Assembly (NCBI GenBank): GCA_964493945.1
Contig: CAZBQG010000243.1
Span: 1-6,638 of the forward strand
Length of the DNA: 6,638 nt
Reading direction: 5' to 3'
DNA from: CAZBQG01 sp964493945
Lineage (GTDB): Bacteria > Pseudomonadota > Alphaproteobacteria > Rhodospirillales > UBA2165
Numbering within the stretch: the stretch's first letter is position 1; each line of letters opens with the position of its first letter. Shown one piece after another: positions 5,598-6,638 of this stretch. Below the pieces are notes generated by a model. The model saw nothing but the letters and a program-made list of their open reading frames with translations, was not told the DNA's origin and did no database searches. A program made the translations under genes and the position numbers.

Positions 5598-6638
5598 ATG
5601 AAACGCATCAAAAACAATATGTCACGTCGGGATATGCTTAAGACCGGCGCTTTCGTGACTGCGGCGGGTGGCGCGGGCCTGATGGTCGGATCCAACCCCG
5701 AACTTGAAATGGCCTCGGCCCAGGCGGCCGAAAACGAGGACGAACGCTTGACGGCCATCGCCCAATGCCCCTATTGCGGTGTGGGCTGCGGTACCATCAT
5801 CCAGGTGGAAAAGGGCAAGATCGTCTCCATGCGGCCCGACAAGGATCATCCGACAAATTACGGCCTGCAATGCATCAAGGGTCTGACGGCGGCCGAGCCC
5901 ATGTATGTGGACCGCATGGAAGGTGATTCCTATGTGCGCAAGGATGTGTGGGCCGAATGGAACAAGCCGGGTCACGGCGACATGGATTTCGTCTCCAAGA
6001 CCAAAGGATCCTTCGACGAGGAACATTTCGTGCGCGTGCCTTACCAAAAGGCATCCGACATGGTGGCCCATAAGATCGCCCATTTTGCCAAGAAATATGG
6101 TGGAAATTCCATTGGGCTATATGGTTCCGGCCAGTTGACCTTGGAGGGGCAGTATCTGGAAAACCTGTTCCTGAAGGGTGTTCTGGGCTCCAACACCATC
6201 GAAGCCAATGCCCGCATGTGCATGACTTCGGCGGTAACCGGCTATTTCGCGACGCTGGGTTCGGACACCCCGCCCCTGGCCTACGAAGATCTTGAACTGA
6301 CCGATATGATCATGCATTTCGGGCATAATCCGCGCGAAGCCCACCCCATCGTCTATTGGCGGGCGGCCGATCATAAGCGCAAAAAAGGCATCCCCACGGT
6401 GGTGGTTGATCCCAGGCGCACGGGCACGGTGATGGGCTATGAGGACATCAACCCCCAAAACAGCGTCCATGTTCCCATCCTCAATGGCGATATCAGCTTC
6501 CTTAACGCCATGGCTCATGTGCTTTTGAAAGACCATAAAGACATGATTGATTGGGATTTCATGAAAGACCATACCTCGGGCTGGAAGGAATACACCGAAG
6601 GTGTTCTCAAGGATTACAGCCCCGAACAGGTGCAGGAC
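5598..6638 (+). CDS. Tat-exported molybdopterin oxidoreductase, nitrate-reductase-like (3' end outside window)
   Basis: The reading frame is open from ATG 5598 to the window edge (347 codons, partial). A strong GGAGG (5585-5589) lies 8 bases upstream. The N-terminus has a twin-arginine signal (SRRDMLK followed by a hydrophobic AAGGAGLMVG stretch), so the folded enzyme should be periplasmic. A [4Fe-4S] motif CPYCGVGCG (C57, C60, C64) is completed by C92 in QCIKG, whose K94 matches the conserved lysine between cluster and pterin. Further landmarks are IGLYGSGQLTLEGQY and ARMCMTSAV, where C208 is the likely Mo ligand, then GHNPREAHPI and VVVDPRRTGT. The Cys ligand and CMxSAV context place it near the periplasmic and assimilatory nitrate reductases within the DMSO reductase superfamily rather than Sec-type formate dehydrogenases. 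CPYCGVGCG is more like assimilatory enzymes than NapA. The substrate is not certain; nitrate is only the nearest guess. The diheme cytochrome immediately upstream is the probable redox partner. Confidence 0.92.
   Translation, partial: MKRIKNNMSRRDMLKTGAFVTAAGGAGLMVGSNPELEMASAQAAENEDERLTAIAQCPYCGVGCGTIIQVEKGKIVSMRPDKDHPTNYGLQCIKGLTAAEPMYVDRMEGDSYVRKDVWAEWNKPGHGDMDFVSKTKGSFDEEHFVRVPYQKASDMVAHKIAHFAKKYGGNSIGLYGSGQLTLEGQYLENLFLKGVLGSNTIEANARMCMTSAVTGYFATLGSDTPPLAYEDLELTDMIMHFGHNPREAHPIVYWRAADHKRKKGIPTVVVDPRRTGTVMGYEDINPQNSVHVPILNGDISFLNAMAHVLLKDHKDMIDWDFMKDHTSGWKEYTEGVLKDYSPEQVQD

Overview
The window looks like a chromosomal segment of a moderately GC-rich proteobacterium. Dense gene packing, clear GGAGG-type ribosome sites, a Tat-exported molybdenum enzyme and NapC/c-type cytochromes all fit. 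The overall feel is alphaproteobacterial (Rhodospirillales-like), but this is an impression from codon and protein style; no rRNA or marker gene is present. No IS element, tRNA, CRISPR array or phage gene was seen.

Left part (1-1608): two divergent genes share a short AT-rich gap with a weak Fur-box-like dyad. On the minus strand is a two-domain VOC/glyoxalase-superfamily protein (58-1074) interrupted by an in-frame TAA. On the plus strand is a circularly permuted YpsA/SLOG-family gene ('putative molybdenum carrier', 1148-1608) whose halves lie in different frames, consistent with loss of one C. Each neighbour carries exactly one lesion, so this is either a decaying locus or a place where the assembly needs checking.

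Middle (1668-3903): an intact two-gene plus-strand operon encodes an FMN-dependent alpha-hydroxy-acid oxidase/dehydrogenase and an enolase-superfamily protein (mandelate racemase/muconate lactonizing type). The pairing suggests catabolism of a hydroxy or sugar acid. The enolase member lacks the mandelate racemase base lysine and histidine and has Gln at the usual third metal-ligand position, so its substrate and chemistry cannot be assigned by analogy.

Right part (3915-6638): a redox module. A membrane-anchored NapC/NirT-type cytochrome with five rather than four CxxCH motifs is on the minus strand. Across a 315-base regulatory gap, a plus-strand operon encodes an exported diheme cytochrome c and, 15 bases downstream, a Tat-exported molybdopterin oxidoreductase (Cys-ligated, nitrate-reductase-like) that runs off the window. 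Together they suggest electron flow between the quinone pool, periplasmic cytochromes and a periplasmic Mo enzyme. The composition does not match a standard nap operon as far as visible: no NapB-, NapD-, NapG- or NapH-like gene appears, and the soluble partner looks like a Met/His diheme class I cytochrome. The gap holds an 8-bp spaced inverted repeat and two mutually exclusive hairpins, one of which would cover the ribosome site of the cytochrome gene.
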